In this document: positions 1 through 7,112 of the stretch, one piece after another | How positions within the stretch are numbered: position 1 is the first letter of the stretch | How the letters are laid out: every line of letters starts with the position of its first letter | Assembly: GCA_947459055.1 (NCBI GenBank) | Contig: CANHCG010000073.1 | Coordinates: 1-7,627 of the forward strand | Source of the DNA: Cytophagaceae bacterium | GTDB taxonomy: Bacteria > Bacteroidota > Bacteroidia > Cytophagales > Spirosomataceae | DNA: 7,627 nt | Direction: 5' to 3' | Notes under the pieces: generated by a model | Seen by the model: the letters and a program-made list of their open reading frames with translations, nothing else | Database searches by the model: none | What the model was told of the DNA's origin: nothing | Made by a program: the position numbers and the translations under genes

Positions 1-2
1 AA

Positions 3-185
3 GCCTGGGAAGCATTAGCTACCTGTGTGCATCCGAATGGATTTTTAGGTTTTGTCCAAGGAACCGGAAAAGAACCCAAAGAATCTCAGCCTGTAACTTA
101 TACTCGCGTCCCCGACTTTGAGGATTTTGGGATTGGGTGCTTTTTGTTAGCAGGTGTGGAATTGATAAAATATCAGAAAAATTGA
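3..185 (+). CDS. C-terminal end of a GH88/GH105-type unsaturated uronyl hydrolase (partial)
   Basis: An open frame enters from the left edge (reading from base 3) and ends at TGA 183-185, giving 60 residues with no start in the window. The segment contains NGFLGFVQGTGKEP and near the end DFGIGCFLLAGVEL. This matches the usual C-terminus of GH88/GH105 proteins, where a G-x-G-x-FLLAG-x-E helix closes the (alpha/alpha)6 barrel. Such enzymes remove the 4,5-unsaturated uronic acid from the non-reducing end of oligosaccharides made by polysaccharide lyases (rhamnogalacturonan, ulvan and similar). The catalytic aspartates lie upstream, outside the window, so substrate and exact family cannot be decided. 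The next gene starts 51 bases downstream on the same strand, and a sulfatase follows, so a polysaccharide-use operon is inferred. Family call is by recognition of the C-terminal motif only. Confidence 0.72.
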   Translation, partial: AWEALATCVHPNGFLGFVQGTGKEPKESQPVTYTRVPDFEDFGIGCFLLAGVELIKYQKN

Positions 186-236
186 ATGATTATTAAAAAT
201 AGCGATACTTTTACTGCAAAATAAAATAATCACTAG

Positions 237-785
237 ATGAAAAAACAGATAATTGGTGCCTTGATCGGTGGTTTGTTAATGTTCTTTTGGCAAACCTTAT
301 CTCATGTGGCTTTTAATTTACATGAACCTGTCCAACGTTACACCGCGAATCAGGATTCCGTTTTGACTTATTTAAGTAGTCATATCAAAGAGCCGGGTGG
401 CTATATGCTACCACGGATGAGCAATAATCAATCCATGGAGGAATTGGAAGGATTTACGAAAGCGATGGCGGGTAAACCATGGGCCAGGGTTATTTTATAT
501 GAAAATTATGACACGAATATGCTTGATAATATGATTCGTGGACTCATTGTTGACATACTTATCGTGTTTTTGTTCATTTGGATTATAGGTAAATTACGTA
601 TGCCCACAAAACGTACGATTATGTATTTGGCTTTTTTTATAGGACTAATTTCCTTTAGTAATACGGTTTATACGGAGCATGTTTGGTATCCGGTGTTTGA
701 TGTTCGAGCGCAATTGATCGATGCGCTAGTAGGTTGGGGGATCGTTGGCATATGGTTAGGTTATTGGATAAATCGTCGGGCATGA
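237..785 (+). CDS. hypothetical four-helix membrane protein
   Basis: A 182-residue protein starting at ATG 237. It has hydrophobic segments at about residues 5-26, 102-120, 127-145 and 161-178. A soluble loop of about 75 residues (28-100) sits between the first two and contains conserved-looking pieces: the aromatic FFWQTLSH at the end of helix 1, then NLHEPVQRYT, GGYMLPRM and GKPWARV. I recall similar unnamed inner-membrane proteins in Bacteroidota with the same layout, but know of no assigned function or named domain. The first segment could be read as a signal peptide, but it has no clear cleavage site and the polar W-Q-T-L-S-H tail fits an anchor better. The gene lies 51 bases after the uronyl hydrolase and its TGA overlaps the ATG of the sulfatase by four bases. 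Co-expression with carbohydrate genes is therefore likely, while a role in that pathway is unproven. Confidence 0.85.
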   Translation: MKKQIIGALIGGLLMFFWQTLSHVAFNLHEPVQRYTANQDSVLTYLSSHIKEPGGYMLPRMSNNQSMEELEGFTKAMAGKPWARVILYENYDTNMLDNMIRGLIVDILIVFLFIWIIGKLRMPTKRTIMYLAFFIGLISFSNTVYTEHVWYPVFDVRAQLIDALVGWGIVGIWLGYWINRRA

Positions 786-2263
786 GATTTTTACTTATTT
801 TTTTTCTATCGATTAGTTTAGTGTATGGGCAAAAGCCGAATGTAATCCTGATTTATGTGGATGATTTAGGATATGGCGATTTAGGATCATATGGATCCAA
901 AACGATCAAGACTCCGCACATGGATCGATTGGCAAAGCAGGGATTACGCTTTACGCAAGCTTATAGTACTTCAGCGACATGTACTCCTTCGCGTTATTCT
1001 TTGTTGACAGGAAGCTATGCCGTTCGTCGAAAAGATACGGGAATTGCCACGGGAGATGCCTCGGCGTTGATTTTGCCGGGCCAACAAACCATTGCATCTA
1101 TTTTTTCCAAAGCTGGATATCAATCCTCTGCCATCGGTAAATGGCATTTAGGTTTAGGTCCACAAGGTGGGCCAAATTGGAATGGGAAAATTACTCAAGG
1201 TCCCTTAGATATTGGATTTACTGAAGCCTTCATTTTACCAGCCACGGGTGATCGAGTGCCTTGTGTGTACGTTGAAAATGACCAAGTGCTAGGACTACAA
1301 GCTAATGACCCCATTCAGGTAAGTTATACAAAAAAGATTGGGGACATGCCCACGGGGAAAGAGAATCCTGAATTATTGCGCATGAAACATTCCCACGGCC
1401 ATGATCAAAGTATCGTCAATGGCGTTGGGCGAATTGGGTTTATGCAAGGAGGAAATGCCGCACTTTGGAAAGATGAAGACATCGCACAACGATTAACGGA
1501 TCGGGCAAAATCCTTCATGCGTCGCAATCAAAAAAGTCCTTTTTTCCTTTATTTCGCGACACATGATATCCATGTGCCCCGGTTGCCGCATGTTAAATTT
1601 TTAGGAAAAAGTGGTTATGGGAATCGAGGTGATGCCTTATTGCAATTGGACGATTCGGTGGGCCAACTCATGAAAACGTTGGATTCCTTGCATTTAACTC
1701 AAAACACCTTAGTCATCCTAACAAGCGATAATGGTCCTGTGGTCGACGATGGCTATCACGATCAGTCGAAGGAGCTATTAGGTAATCATCAACCCGCCGC
1801 CCATTTAAAAGGTGGTAAATATTCTTCTTTTGAGGCAGGAACGCGTGTGCCATTTATTATTTCTTGGCCTGCTAAGGTTAAAAAGGGTCAATCCGATGCT
1901 TTGGTTTCGCAAATTGACTTAGTTTCAAGTATGGCAGCTTTAGTGGGTCAATCGGTGGATGCATCTCAAGCGAAAGATTCAGAAAATCAATTAGCTACTT
2001 GGACGGGGCAATCCAAAAAGAGCCGCGCATACATTATCGAGCAGGCGGGTTCTTTAGCCATTCGCCAAGGCGATTGGAAATACATTAGCCCAAGTAAAGG
2101 CCAAGCGGTTAATGCCTTAGTTGGCATTGAATTAGGGAATAATCCAGCTGATCAACTATATGATTTGTCAAAGGATCCGTCCGAAAAAAATAATTTGGCC
2201 ATGGAGAATCCCAACAAAGCGCAAGAACTCAAATCGCTTTTACGCGCTTTGATGGAAAAATAA
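782..2263 (+). CDS. secreted S1-family formylglycine sulfatase
   Basis: A 493-residue sulfatase that hydrolyses sulfate esters, probably on a polysaccharide fragment. ATG 782 is chosen because it gives a clean signal peptide (MRFLLIFFLSISLVYGQ, cleavage near residue 16). A longer TTG-started frame from 734 would add 16 polar residues inside the preceding gene. Sequence features: metal-binding D27-D28 in YVDDLGYGDLG; C67-T-P-S-R71, the C-x-P-S-R signature whose cysteine is oxidised to formylglycine; GKWHLG at 119-124 (K120, H122); a DIHVP motif with H264; TSDNG with D316-N317; and HLKGGK at 341-346 followed by EAGTRVPFI. All expected S1 active-site positions are therefore present. The NGVGRIG stretch from residue 213 is a subfamily-like insert. 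Length is normal. The substrate is not readable from sequence; the GH88/GH105 neighbour hints at a uronic-acid-containing sulfated glycan such as ulvan. An anaerobic-type or FGE maturation enzyme must be encoded elsewhere. Confidence 0.95.
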   Translation: MRFLLIFFLSISLVYGQKPNVILIYVDDLGYGDLGSYGSKTIKTPHMDRLAKQGLRFTQAYSTSATCTPSRYSLLTGSYAVRRKDTGIATGDASALILPGQQTIASIFSKAGYQSSAIGKWHLGLGPQGGPNWNGKITQGPLDIGFTEAFILPATGDRVPCVYVENDQVLGLQANDPIQVSYTKKIGDMPTGKENPELLRMKHSHGHDQSIVNGVGRIGFMQGGNAALWKDEDIAQRLTDRAKSFMRRNQKSPFFLYFATHDIHVPRLPHVKFLGKSGYGNRGDALLQLDDSVGQLMKTLDSLHLTQNTLVILTSDNGPVVDDGYHDQSKELLGNHQPAAHLKGGKYSSFEAGTRVPFIISWPAKVKKGQSDALVSQIDLVSSMAALVGQSVDASQAKDSENQLATWTGQSKKSRAYIIEQAGSLAIRQGDWKYISPSKGQAVNALVGIELGNNPADQLYDLSKDPSEKNNLAMENPNKAQELKSLLRALMEK

Positions 2264-2286
2264 AAGCCTCATTTCTGAGGCTTTTT
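2263..2286. terminator. bidirectional intrinsic terminator between convergent genes
   Basis: An 8-bp stem AAAGCCTC (2263-2270) and GAGGCTTT (2277-2284) with the 6-base loop ATTTCT. It is followed by a T run on the plus strand, and the A-rich flank at 2256-2265 supplies a T run on the minus strand. It begins at the last base of the sulfatase stop codon and ends 5 bases before the stop of the minus-strand aminopeptidase. One hairpin can therefore end both transcripts. Confidence 0.88.
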
Positions 2287-2290
2287 AAGA

Positions 2291-3670
2291 TTAAAATATT
2301 CCTTTTTGTTTAGCCATTTTCTCGATGTCTGCTACAGTTCGTGGGGAACCGGCAGATAAATTTTCAGGACCTTTTTCGGTAATTAAAATATCATCTTCGA
2401 TTCGAATACCGATGTTCCACCATTTTTTGTCACATTTACTACCTGCAGGAATGTAAATTCCGGGTTCAACAGTGATCACAACGCCCGGTTGAAGTACCCT
2501 TGGACCTAAATCATGCACATCTAAGCCCAAATGATGGGATGTTCCGTGTGGAAAATAGGTTCTTGCCTCCATATCATTTTTGGCGATGCCTAGTTTGATT
2601 AAGCCTGCATTTACGACAGCTCGAGAGGCTGCGTCCACATTTGCCATCGGCGCACCTGCCTGAGAGGCAGCGATTCCAGCATCTTGGGCAGCTAGAACAA
2701 TTTCATATAGTGCCTTTTGCGCTTCTGAGAATTTCCCATTGGCCGGTACTGTACGCGTGACATCGGCGCTGTATCCATGGTATTCTGCGGCACAATCACT
2801 TAAAAGCAATTCACCATTTTTAATAGTTTTTAAATTAGTAACGTAGTGAAGGACACAGGCATTTTCAGCAGCGCCATTAATACTTCCGTAGCCTGGATAT
2901 TCGGATCCATTGTTTTTAAAATGGTATTCCATGATCGCTTGTGCTTGAAATTCCTTCATCCCAGGTTTAATAGCTCGCATGACATCATTATGTCCCAAAA
3001 CACTGATGGATACTGCTTTTTTAATTAATGCGATTTCTTCAGCTGTTTTGATTCCGCGTAAATTTCGCATGATGGCCATCGTGGAACGTGCTGCTACGGG
3101 TTTATTTAGAGCAGTAATTAAGCTATCTACTGTACCGGCCATACGGGAAAGTGGATCTTCTTTGGTTTTATACTTGCTAAAAATCCCTTCAGTGCGGTAG
3201 AGACTAAACACGGAGTCAATGTTTGCCATGGGGAGTATTTTGGCGTTAAATTGGTCATTGATAAATATATTTTCCATCCCGCTTTTGGCGCGGAACCCAT
3301 CTATTCCTAAAATTTTACCGGTCCATAATTCTTTGTAGGGGTCACGGTTTTGAACGAAAATAAATTCGGTTCCCGATTTTCCTAAGAGGTTTACGGGTTG
3401 TTTAAATACCAATAAAACGGCATTGGGTTCGTCTAAACCGGTTAAATAGTAGAAATTTTTATTTTGAGCATATTGAAAATTGGTATCATTGCTCCGTTGA
3501 CGCGTTTGACTGGCGAAAAAGATGCCGACCCCTTTGTCTGATAGCTGTTTTTTAACGGCTGCCCGACGATCCGCATGGAAGGCAGGACTTAAATAATCCG
3601 TTGGGTAATCTTGAGCGATGCTAGAAAAGCTAATTAGAATGCCTAGTAGTACCTGGTACGTTGATTTCAT
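2291..3670 (-). CDS. secreted Xaa-Pro aminopeptidase (aminopeptidase P, peptidase M24B)
   Basis: A 459-residue metallopeptidase that removes an N-terminal residue preceding proline. ATG at 3668-3670 is chosen because it starts directly with a signal peptide (MKSTYQVLLGILISFSSIAQ, cleavage near residue 19); a TTG four codons upstream is less likely. An aminopeptidase P N-terminal domain spans about residues 25-165 and the pita-bread M24 domain about 205-445. The two-metal ligands are all visible: D292 (LLLSD), D303 (SADVTRT), H379 (HGTSHHLGLDVHD), E402 (ITVEPGIYI) and E425 (GIRIEDD). H375 and H386 fall at the positions of E. coli PepP His350 and His361, with identical spacing. E. coli PepP is cytoplasmic; the signal peptide here implies the periplasm, as in many Bacteroidota paralogues, probably for peptide scavenging. 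It stands alone, convergent with the sulfatase and divergent from the DUF2147 gene. No clear promoter is seen; TTTATTTG on the minus strand at 3721-3728 is a one-mismatch -7 candidate. Confidence 0.95.
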   Translation of the reverse strand: MKSTYQVLLGILISFSSIAQDYPTDYLSPAFHADRRAAVKKQLSDKGVGIFFASQTRQRSNDTNFQYAQNKNFYYLTGLDEPNAVLLVFKQPVNLLGKSGTEFIFVQNRDPYKELWTGKILGIDGFRAKSGMENIFINDQFNAKILPMANIDSVFSLYRTEGIFSKYKTKEDPLSRMAGTVDSLITALNKPVAARSTMAIMRNLRGIKTAEEIALIKKAVSISVLGHNDVMRAIKPGMKEFQAQAIMEYHFKNNGSEYPGYGSINGAAENACVLHYVTNLKTIKNGELLLSDCAAEYHGYSADVTRTVPANGKFSEAQKALYEIVLAAQDAGIAASQAGAPMANVDAASRAVVNAGLIKLGIAKNDMEARTYFPHGTSHHLGLDVHDLGPRVLQPGVVITVEPGIYIPAGSKCDKKWWNIGIRIEDDILITEKGPENLSAGSPRTVADIEKMAKQKGIF

Positions 3671-3819
3671 AAGTGTAAGCAAAAATTGATTTGAATTAAA
3701 ATTTGAATATACTCCTTATTCAAATAAAACTCTAATTATTGTCAGTTAAATCGCCAGATGGCAATATTTTTGATTCTAATTCATAATTCAGTTTTTTGAT
3801 TAAAATTACTTTTGGTTTG

Positions 3820-3852
3820 TTTGCAGTTTTTTGGGCTTAGATTATATATTTG
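3820..3852 (+). promoter_or_regulatory. Bacteroidota-type promoter for the DUF2147 gene
   Basis: TATATTTG at 3845-3852 matches the -7 consensus TAnnTTTG of the Bacteroidota primary sigma factor. TTTG at 3820-3823 lies 21 bases upstream and matches the -33 element. Several further TTTG copies sit just upstream (3811, 3816) and one closer (3830), so the -33 choice is not unique. Transcription would start near 3859, leaving about 34 untranslated AT-rich bases before ATG 3893 with no Shine-Dalgarno sequence. Confidence 0.6.
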
Positions 3853-3892
3853 TTTTTATTATTTAATTTATAATTATCCAAAACTTCTTACC

Positions 3893-4354
3893 ATGAAAAA
3901 ATCACTTATTTATTCATTTATATTACCTGTTTTATTTTTACTTAGTTCGGCTTCAGCCTCTGCTTTAAATAATCCGGATGCGATTGTTGGGGTATGGAAA
4001 ACAGGTGAGGGGAATGCTATGGTTCGTATTTATAAAAATGGGGACAAATACCAAGGCAAGGTAGTTTGGTTAAAAGAGCCAATAGATCCTGAGACGGGCA
4101 AACCTAAAGTGGACAAGAATCACCCTGAAGAAGCCTCAAGAAAAAGAGCCGTTCTAGGACTTATCAATATTTGGGGATTTGTGCCTAAGGATGAAAATAT
4201 TTGGGAAGATGGTAACATATACGACCCTAAAAATGGCAATACTTATTCTTGTACATTAAAGTTGACGTCTCCTAATTCCCTCGAGGTTCGAGGTTATATC
4301 GGTGTTGCTTTGATTGGAAGAACGGATAATTGGACGAGGCAACAAGCCAAATAA
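3893..4354 (+). CDS. secreted DUF2147 family protein
   Basis: A 153-residue protein of the DUF2147 type. The start at ATG 3893 is chosen over an upstream in-frame alternative at 3812 because it begins a standard signal peptide (MKKSLIYSFILPVLFLLSSASASA, cleavage near residue 24) and because the promoter lies between the two. The mature part of about 129 residues shows the family pattern: IVGVWKTGEG (G33-x-W35) at the N-terminus, VRIYKNGDKYQGKVVWL, the DPETGKPKVDKNHP loop, GLINIWGF, then GNIYDPKNGNTYSCTL and a closing LEVRGYIGVALIGRTDNWTR. This suggests a small lipocalin-like beta barrel in the periplasm or outside the cell. The molecular function of the family is not established. The gene is monocistronic, with its own promoter on the left and a convergent gene starting its stop codon on the very next base to the right. 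Confidence 0.92.
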   Translation: MKKSLIYSFILPVLFLLSSASASALNNPDAIVGVWKTGEGNAMVRIYKNGDKYQGKVVWLKEPIDPETGKPKVDKNHPEEASRKRAVLGLINIWGFVPKDENIWEDGNIYDPKNGNTYSCTLKLTSPNSLEVRGYIGVALIGRTDNWTRQQAK

Positions 4355-5365
4355 TTAGGGCGATACAAAGTTTAAGGTGACATTAAAGAAAAACGGATTT
4401 CCTAAATTGCTCGAAAAATAGTTTTGCTTTTCATCGGTTGCATTGTAGGTTTTTGCCACATCGAATCGATAGTTGTAACGCAAGCCAGCTTGAAGGTTAA
4501 TCCAAAGAAATCCGCTTAACTTTTTGTCCCACATGATGCGAGGTTTAATTTCTCCTCGTTGAATGTAGGCATTTTCTACACCAGGAACATTCGCCCAATA
4601 TTGATTTCCTTCTAATTCAAATCCTGCTTGTAGCATGTTTGACGTGGAAAAATTATACCTCACATAAGCACGTGCAGGTAAGAGTAGTTCCATCCCCCAT
4701 TTTTCGTTGAACGTTTTGTTCCAGAATAAAACTGGAACATGAATGAGTTGGCCTGCCCGGTAGGTTCTTGCGATACCGGTACCGATCATATTATTTTCAG
4801 AGGTTTTCCAGCCATAAATAAGTGTGGCACTGGTGGTAATGGCTTTGGATTGCATGTCCTTTGAACTTGAAAATAATCCGTTTAAATCAGTGCTTGCTTG
4901 AAAAATTAAAAAATTCTTTTCGTTGAGTGGTTTAAAAACGGTGGTGTTGATGCCTGCTGTGACTAAGGAATTTTTGGACAAGGAGCTGGCAAAAGAATTA
5001 GCAGTTGGATTAGCAACGGAATAGCTACTACCCCAATAATTGAGTCCCATTTGCCAAATAATTTTATTTGTTGAAATGACCGGAATATTTACCTGTGCAC
5101 GAATGGCGTTAACTTGGTCAATATGAAGGGTGCTTGGTAAATCTTTCTCATTAAACCGTACCCCTGGCATGGCAAAGTGACCATAATTTTCAAATCCTAG
5201 GCTGATAATTCGCTGTGGAGTCTGATTTAAAACTTTGACTGTACAAAATCGTTTTACGCCATCGGCATCTCCAAAACTATTGTAATCAAATACTTCAGTG
5301 GTATCTGTTTGCGAATAGGCAATCAAAGTGCCTATGGAAAAAATGAGCGTAAAAATTAATTTCAT
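4355..5365 (-). CDS. outer-membrane beta-barrel protein, DUF6268-like
   Basis: A 336-residue protein with a signal peptide (MKLIFTLIFSIGTLIAYSQ, cleavage near residue 18). Mature residues form many short alternating strands with aromatic ends, for example IIWQMGLNYWGSSYS, FLIFQASTDLNG, TSATLIYGWKTSENN, ARAYVRYNFS and LQAGLRYNYRFD. It closes with FFFNVTLNFVSP, a typical last strand of an outer-membrane barrel. The pattern, including the early LGFENYG region and the central GWKTSENNMIGTG, resembles the DUF6268 proteins of Bacteroidota, which have no known function. Single-pass TonB plug and carboxylate-pocket motifs are absent, so it is not a SusC-type transporter. The gene has its own -7 box just upstream and is transcribed toward the DUF2147 gene. 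Its stop (complement of TTA 4355-4357) directly abuts that gene's stop. Confidence 0.82.
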   Translation of the reverse strand: MKLIFTLIFSIGTLIAYSQTDTTEVFDYNSFGDADGVKRFCTVKVLNQTPQRIISLGFENYGHFAMPGVRFNEKDLPSTLHIDQVNAIRAQVNIPVISTNKIIWQMGLNYWGSSYSVANPTANSFASSLSKNSLVTAGINTTVFKPLNEKNFLIFQASTDLNGLFSSSKDMQSKAITTSATLIYGWKTSENNMIGTGIARTYRAGQLIHVPVLFWNKTFNEKWGMELLLPARAYVRYNFSTSNMLQAGFELEGNQYWANVPGVENAYIQRGEIKPRIMWDKKLSGFLWINLQAGLRYNYRFDVAKTYNATDEKQNYFSSNLGNPFFFNVTLNFVSP

Positions 5366-5385
5366 ATCCTATTTTTTTGTTGGGA

Positions 5386-5393
5386 CAAATATA
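5386..5393 (-). promoter_or_regulatory. -7 promoter box for the DUF6268-like gene
   Basis: On the minus strand this reads TATATTTG, an exact TAnnTTTG match and identical to the box of the DUF2147 gene. It lies 20 bases upstream of the ATG at 5365, giving a very short leader. No good TTTG -33 element is found 19-21 bases further upstream, so the call rests on the -7 box and position alone. Confidence 0.45.
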
Positions 5394-5519
5394 ATGGTTT
5401 GTTGAATTGGCAGGGTAATAATTATAATTTAAAAATGGCTAAAAATGGTAACATTATTGGGGTTAAATTAATGGTTTATTTATAGTTTATATGATAACTC
5501 AAATATTTTTAAATGTAAA

Positions 5520-7112
5520 TTATCTGGACAATATTTTAGTTGAACCTAAATAGCTTCCTTTCTTATTTGATAACCACAATGGTATTGTATATGTTTTTGG
5601 TAAATTAGTTGTCATCCCTTTTGAATCATATGATGCTCTTCCTGCTACTAAATCCCTAAATCCATCACCATCAATATCAATCTGATCTAAATAATCAAAC
5701 CATTTTGGAGGATTGCTAGGATCGCCAATTAGTGGTATTGCTTGCTTATCAATATGCTGAGAAGTAACATCAGTAAAAGAATTACCATCGTTTCTTAGAA
5801 ATTGCAAATTGTATGCTCCATAAGGATTATTGATATGCTTTATTCGATTTAGGATAATATCTATCTTCCCATCTGAATTAAAATCGACAAATTGAAATGT
5901 ATATGTTATTCCATATTCTGGAATATCTGGAAATAAGATATTATTGCTTGTGCTGAATCCGTTAGCAGAGCCGAGATAAACTCTAGTTTGCTCATTTCCA
6001 GATGGTGCCATAAAAATATCTAAATAGCCATCTGAATTTATATCAAATAACTCTACCCAAGTTCTTTCTTGAAGAGTAAGTCCAGTAATGATCTCTTTTC
6101 TGGTAAAAGTGCCATTACCATTGTTTATTCCAGCGTAAAAAGGCATATTACCCAAAAAGTGAGGTGCAAGTAGATCGACTTTGCCGTCGTTATTGACATC
6201 TCCAGCCGCAACTGTATGATTATAGGCACGAAAATCTGATAATGCCGTTGCTGTTGGAGCGCCAGAACCAAACTTAATTAGAATTGGTATCTGATAGCGA
6301 CTTGGATCATTTTGAGAAGGTGTATTAGGCAATCTTGGAACTTCACCTGCTGTACCTGCAACAATCACATCTAGAAAGCCATTTCCATCAAAGTCATTTA
6401 CAATTGCGCGACGGCCTTGTTCAACCCCCGGAAAAGTATATTTAATTGAAAAATTGCCACCACCGTCATTGTGCATAACTAATATTGGATCACCGGCGAC
6501 TTCATCAAAATTTGTAGTTTGAATAACAATGTCTAAACGTCCATCTTTATCATAATCTAATTGTGCATGCGCATTGGATGTTGTATAGCCAGGATGTGCT
6601 ATTTGAATAACAGGTAAACAATGAGCCAAAACATCGTAATACTTGTTTGGTAAGTAATCATAATAAAATGATGTTGTTTTATTAATAGCAGAAAAAGCTA
6701 ATTCATTCGTATTTCTGGTGATTGATATTGAAGTAGAAGATTGATTTGTTGATGTAGATTTTGACTTTAAAGTTATTTTTAAAGTATAATTAAGACCTAG
6801 TTCAATTTTGCCAATCTTAATATCATAATTGGCACTCGGTGCTGTAGTTTGCGAAGAAAATATTGTTGTCTGATTATCTACTCGAACTAACTCGATATTT
6901 TGAGAAATTCCGCTAGCAGGAATTTTGCTTGTTATTTTTAATGAAAATGTCAAACTATCTTGGGTTGATTCAATTGGGGAAGTAGAACTGTTGGGTGTTA
7001 CTGAGAATTGAATTTGTTCTTCAATTTGATTATTGGGTGGAATTACCGGATCAGATTTTTTGCATGAAAACAATGAAAAAATCAATAATATGAAAAGTAT
7101 TTGGTTTTTCAT
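5520..7112 (-). CDS. FG-GAP/VCBS repeat surface lipoprotein
   Basis: A 530-residue lipoprotein. ATG at 7110-7112 is chosen because it starts the lipoprotein signal MKNQILFILLIFSLFSC, with C17 as the acylated cysteine; a TTG eight codons upstream would only add polar residues. CKKSDP then a Pro/Asn/Ser/Thr-rich linker follows, compatible with export to the outer surface. Residues about 32-140 look like an Ig-type beta-sandwich. From residue 185 there are six D-x-D/N-x-D-G-x-x-D calcium loops, each followed by a hydrophobic strand, at 186-194, 240-248, 305-313, 357-365, 410-418 and 479-487. With 52-69 residues between loops, these are blades of an integrin-alpha-like beta propeller. No T9SS sorting domain or catalytic motif is visible. 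Probable role is binding or adhesion at the cell surface. The coding sequence looks more AT-rich than the sulfatase. It has its own -7 box. No terminator is evident before the next gene. Confidence 0.9.
   Translation of the reverse strand: MKNQILFILLIFSLFSCKKSDPVIPPNNQIEEQIQFSVTPNSSTSPIESTQDSLTFSLKITSKIPASGISQNIELVRVDNQTTIFSSQTTAPSANYDIKIGKIELGLNYTLKITLKSKSTSTNQSSTSISITRNTNELAFSAINKTTSFYYDYLPNKYYDVLAHCLPVIQIAHPGYTTSNAHAQLDYDKDGRLDIVIQTTNFDEVAGDPILVMHNDGGGNFSIKYTFPGVEQGRRAIVNDFDGNGFLDVIVAGTAGEVPRLPNTPSQNDPSRYQIPILIKFGSGAPTATALSDFRAYNHTVAAGDVNNDGKVDLLAPHFLGNMPFYAGINNGNGTFTRKEIITGLTLQERTWVELFDINSDGYLDIFMAPSGNEQTRVYLGSANGFSTSNNILFPDIPEYGITYTFQFVDFNSDGKIDIILNRIKHINNPYGAYNLQFLRNDGNSFTDVTSQHIDKQAIPLIGDPSNPPKWFDYLDQIDIDGDGFRDLVAGRASYDSKGMTTNLPKTYTIPLWLSNKKGSYLGSTKILSR

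Noticed and set aside
182..213. Possible internal promoter before the membrane protein (TTG, 21 bases, TACTTTTA)
   Set aside because: The -7 box has a mismatch at the important final G and the gene spacing already suits read-through from the upstream gene.
734..781. In-frame TTG extension of the sulfatase by 16 residues
   Set aside because: The added residues are polar and would hide the signal peptide; ATG 782 gives a clean signal sequence and a typical ATGA overlap.
2846..3200. Two short plus-strand open frames (2846-3028 and 2979-3200)
   Set aside because: They lie antisense to the well-supported M24B aminopeptidase, have no recognisable product and overlap each other.
3671..3728. Minus-strand promoter for the aminopeptidase (TTTATTTG at 3721-3728)
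   Set aside because: One mismatch to TAnnTTTG and no -33 TTTG at the right distance; too weak to list as a feature.
4279..4293. Hairpin CCTCGA-GGT-TCGAGG as a terminator for the DUF2147 gene
   Set aside because: It lies about 60 bases inside the coding sequence and is not followed by a T run.
5446..5453. TGGTAACA at 5446-5453 and 7128-7135 flanking the lipoprotein gene, as a possible insertion duplication
   Set aside because: Eight bases in AT-rich DNA is within chance, and neither copy has inverted repeats or adjoining mobile-element sequence.
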